From the NCBI GenBank assembly GCA_934179885.1, contig CAKPQY010000029.1, forward strand, positions 1-7,631: DNA of 7,631 bases. Reading direction: 5' to 3'. This DNA comes from an uncultured Clostridia bacterium (GTDB lineage: Bacteria > Bacillota > Clostridia > TANB77 > CAG-508). Numbering within the stretch: the first letter of the stretch is position 1; every line of letters begins with the position of its first letter. The position numbers and the translations under genes were made by a program. Shown here in pieces: positions 5,967 through 7,631 of the stretch. The notes below the pieces were generated by a model. The model worked only from the letters and a program-made list of their open reading frames with translations. It made no database searches and was not told the DNA's origin.

Positions 5967-7631
5967 CTGCTTCTTGCATATCTGCTCCCATCTTCAACTC
6001 TTCTAGTCTTTCTTTTGTAATTAAAACTTCTCTTGGTTTGCTTCCTTGATATCCAGAAATAATACCTCTTTCTTCCATTTGGTCTATTATTCTCCCTGCC
6101 CTTGCATACCCCACTTTAAATCTTCTTTGTATAAATGATGTTGATGCTGTTCCTTGTTCTACAACTGCATCTATTGCATCCATTAAAAATGGGTCTGTAT
6201 CGTCATCTTCTGCTTGTTCTTGTATTAATTCTTTTTCTGTTTTATTATTATTTTCTATTGTTTCTAAAATATCTTCGCTATAATTTGCTGTTCCATTTTG
6301 TTTTACAAATCCAACTATTTTTTCTACTTCTTCATCAGATACAAATGCACCTTGCACTCTAACAGGTTTTGGTGCTCCTGATGGGAAGAATAGCATATCA
6401 CCTTTTCCTAGTAATTTTTCTGCACCTACCGAATCCAAAATTGTTCTTGAGTCTACTTGTGATGATACTGCAAACGCAATTCTTGATGGAATATTTGCTT
6501 TAATTAATCCTGTGATAACATCAACAGATGGTCTTTGTGTTGCAATTACTAAGTGCATTCCAGCCGCTCTAGCTTTTTGTGCTAATCTACATATTGCCTC
6601 TTCTACATCTTTTGCGGCAACCATCATCAAATCTGCTAACTCGTCTACAATTATTACTATTTGTGGTAGTTTACCCATGCCTTCTTCTTTTTCAATTGCT
6701 TTGTTATATCCTTTTAAATCTCTTACACCTTTAGTAGCAAATAAATTATATCTATTATCCATTTCTTGTACGGCCCAAGCCAAAGCACCTGCTGCTTTTT
6801 TAGGGTCTGTTACAACTGGTATTAATAAATGTGGTATTCCATTATATACTGATAATTCAACTACTTTAGGGTCTACCATTACCATTTTTACTTCACTTGG
6901 TTTTGCATTATAAATAATACTTGTGATTATTGTATTTATACATACACTTTTTCCTGAACCTGTTGAACCTGCAATTAAAACATGTGGCATTTTTGCTATA
7001 TCTGCTAATTGTATATTTCCTGCAACATCTTTTCCAAGCGCTACTGTTAATTTTGATTTATTATTTGCAAATTCTTCACTTTCTAGTACTTCTCTTAAAT
7101 GTACTGCTTCTTTTTCTTTATTTGGAACTTCTATTCCAACTGCTTGCTTTCCTGGTATTGGTGCTTCTATTCTTATTGTTTCAGCAGCTAGATTCAATGC
7201 TATATCATCTGCCAGATTTGCAATTTTGCTTACTCTTACTCCTTCAGCTGGTTTTAGTTCATATCTTGTTATTGCTGGGCCAACAGATACATTTTCAACT
7301 TTTGCTGATACTCCAAAACTATATAGTGTTTTTTGCAATTTCGTTGCAGTATCAGTCAAAGCTTTTGCTCCACCTTTTAATCCTTTTTTAGGTTCTTTTC
7401 CTAATAATTCAATTGGTGGATATTCATAATTTTCATCTTCTACTATCATTGCATGTTCTAATTGCAATACTTCTTTTGTCTTATCTTCTTTCTTTTCTTC
7501 TTCTTGTCTAAATAAATTATTTTCTATAACATCTGGTTGTATTGTTTGTGCCATTTTAGTTTCTTTTGTTAGTGGTGTTAAATCATCATCTTTATGATCA
7601 TATTTTTTTCTTTTTTTAGAATCATCTTCTC
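5959..7631 (-). CDS. ftsK: DNA translocase FtsK/SpoIIIE family, C-terminal motor part (N-terminus outside window)
   Basis: This is a membrane-anchored, ATP-driven double-stranded DNA pump that clears chromosomal DNA from the division septum or moves it into the forespore. Counting from the Met codon at 7554, the alpha/beta motor domain includes GPAITRYELKP (92-102), Walker A GSTGSGKS (196-203), Walker B IIVDELADL (301-309) and ATQRPSVDVITG (338-349). An acidic linker (about 420-453) leads to the gamma winged-helix domain (about 454-512, with FIQRRFKVGYARAGRIID), which in the family reads oriented DNA motifs. All motor motifs are intact. The Met at 7554 is not the true start: there is no SD before it, and the frame stays open for 25 more codons of charged linker (SKKRKKYDHKDDD region) to the window end. 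The membrane helices of the N-terminal domain are thus beyond the right edge. FtsK and SpoIIIE cannot be separated here. The stop codon lies within the heptamer repeat array. Confidence 0.95.
   Translation of the reverse strand, partial: EDDSKKRKKYDHKDDDLTPLTKETKMAQTIQPDVIENNLFRQEEEKKEDKTKEVLQLEHAMIVEDENYEYPPIELLGKEPKKGLKGGAKALTDTATKLQKTLYSFGVSAKVENVSVGPAITRYELKPAEGVRVSKIANLADDIALNLAAETIRIEAPIPGKQAVGIEVPNKEKEAVHLREVLESEEFANNKSKLTVALGKDVAGNIQLADIAKMPHVLIAGSTGSGKSVCINTIITSIIYNAKPSEVKMVMVDPKVVELSVYNGIPHLLIPVVTDPKKAAGALAWAVQEMDNRYNLFATKGVRDLKGYNKAIEKEEGMGKLPQIVIIVDELADLMMVAAKDVEEAICRLAQKARAAGMHLVIATQRPSVDVITGLIKANIPSRIAFAVSSQVDSRTILDSVGAEKLLGKGDMLFFPSGAPKPVRVQGAFVSDEEVEKIVGFVKQNGTANYSEDILETIENNNKTEKELIQEQAEDDDTDPFLMDAIDAVVEQGTASTSFIQRRFKVGYARAGRIIDQMEERGIISGYQGSKPREVLITKERLEELKMGADMQEAEN

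Noticed and set aside
6512..7429. Plus-strand open frames opposite ftsK and the other genes
   Set aside because: They are low-complexity, Leu/Phe/Ser/Ile-rich antisense shadows of conserved minus-strand genes, without ribosome binding sites or recognisable domains.
7552..7554. ATG at 7554 as the true start of ftsK
   Set aside because: There is no SD upstream, the frame remains open to the window end, and FtsK-family proteins need an N-terminal membrane domain that is not seen here.

Overview
The window looks like a piece of chromosome from a low-GC anaerobic Firmicute, most likely an uncultured gut-type Clostridia member. The evidence is strong AT richness, AAA/ATA/TTA-heavy codon use, classical AGGAGG-type ribosome binding sites, a sigma-A type promoter, and housekeeping proteins (FtsK/SpoIIIE translocase, type I GAPDH) of Firmicute style. 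All protein genes lie on the minus strand, so transcription runs from high to low coordinates.

In transcription order the layout is as follows. (1) The C-terminal two thirds of an FtsK/SpoIIIE DNA translocase (5959-7631), whose reading frame stays open past the right edge. (2) A 135-bp gap (5824-5958) almost filled by two adjoining degenerate tandem arrays, one of 15-bp units and one of 7-bp units, that can fold back on each other. (3) A 522-residue lysine/glutamate-rich, coiled-coil-type protein of unknown function (4255-5823). (4) A gap (4114-4254) occupied by a compact palindromic element with 15-bp terminal inverted repeats and two internal hairpins. (5) A beta-CASP metallo-beta-lactamase nuclease of the CPSF-73/TTHA0252 type (2464-4113). 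(6) A 224-bp gap (2240-2463) that holds a highly structured RNA, read on the PLUS strand. (7) A cytoplasmic GH15 glucoamylase-type glycosidase (338-2239). (8) A recognisable promoter and the first 72 codons of glyceraldehyde-3-phosphate dehydrogenase (1-218), cut by the left edge.

The most interesting element is the RNA at about 2267-2465. It has an 11-bp closing helix, three or four nested helices, a possible pseudoknot and a terminal U-run. At least four G-U wobble pairs on the plus strand would become A-C mismatches on the minus strand, so it should be transcribed against its neighbours. Its size, architecture and host type fit the raiA noncoding RNA class, but that family assignment is inference and needs a covariance-model search.

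The genes do not form an obvious pathway. GH15 and GAPDH are both carbohydrate-related: GH15 can release glucose from alpha-glucans and GAPDH is glycolytic. The FtsK translocase and beta-CASP nuclease are information-processing genes. The repeat-filled gaps suggest loosely linked transcription units rather than one tight operon.
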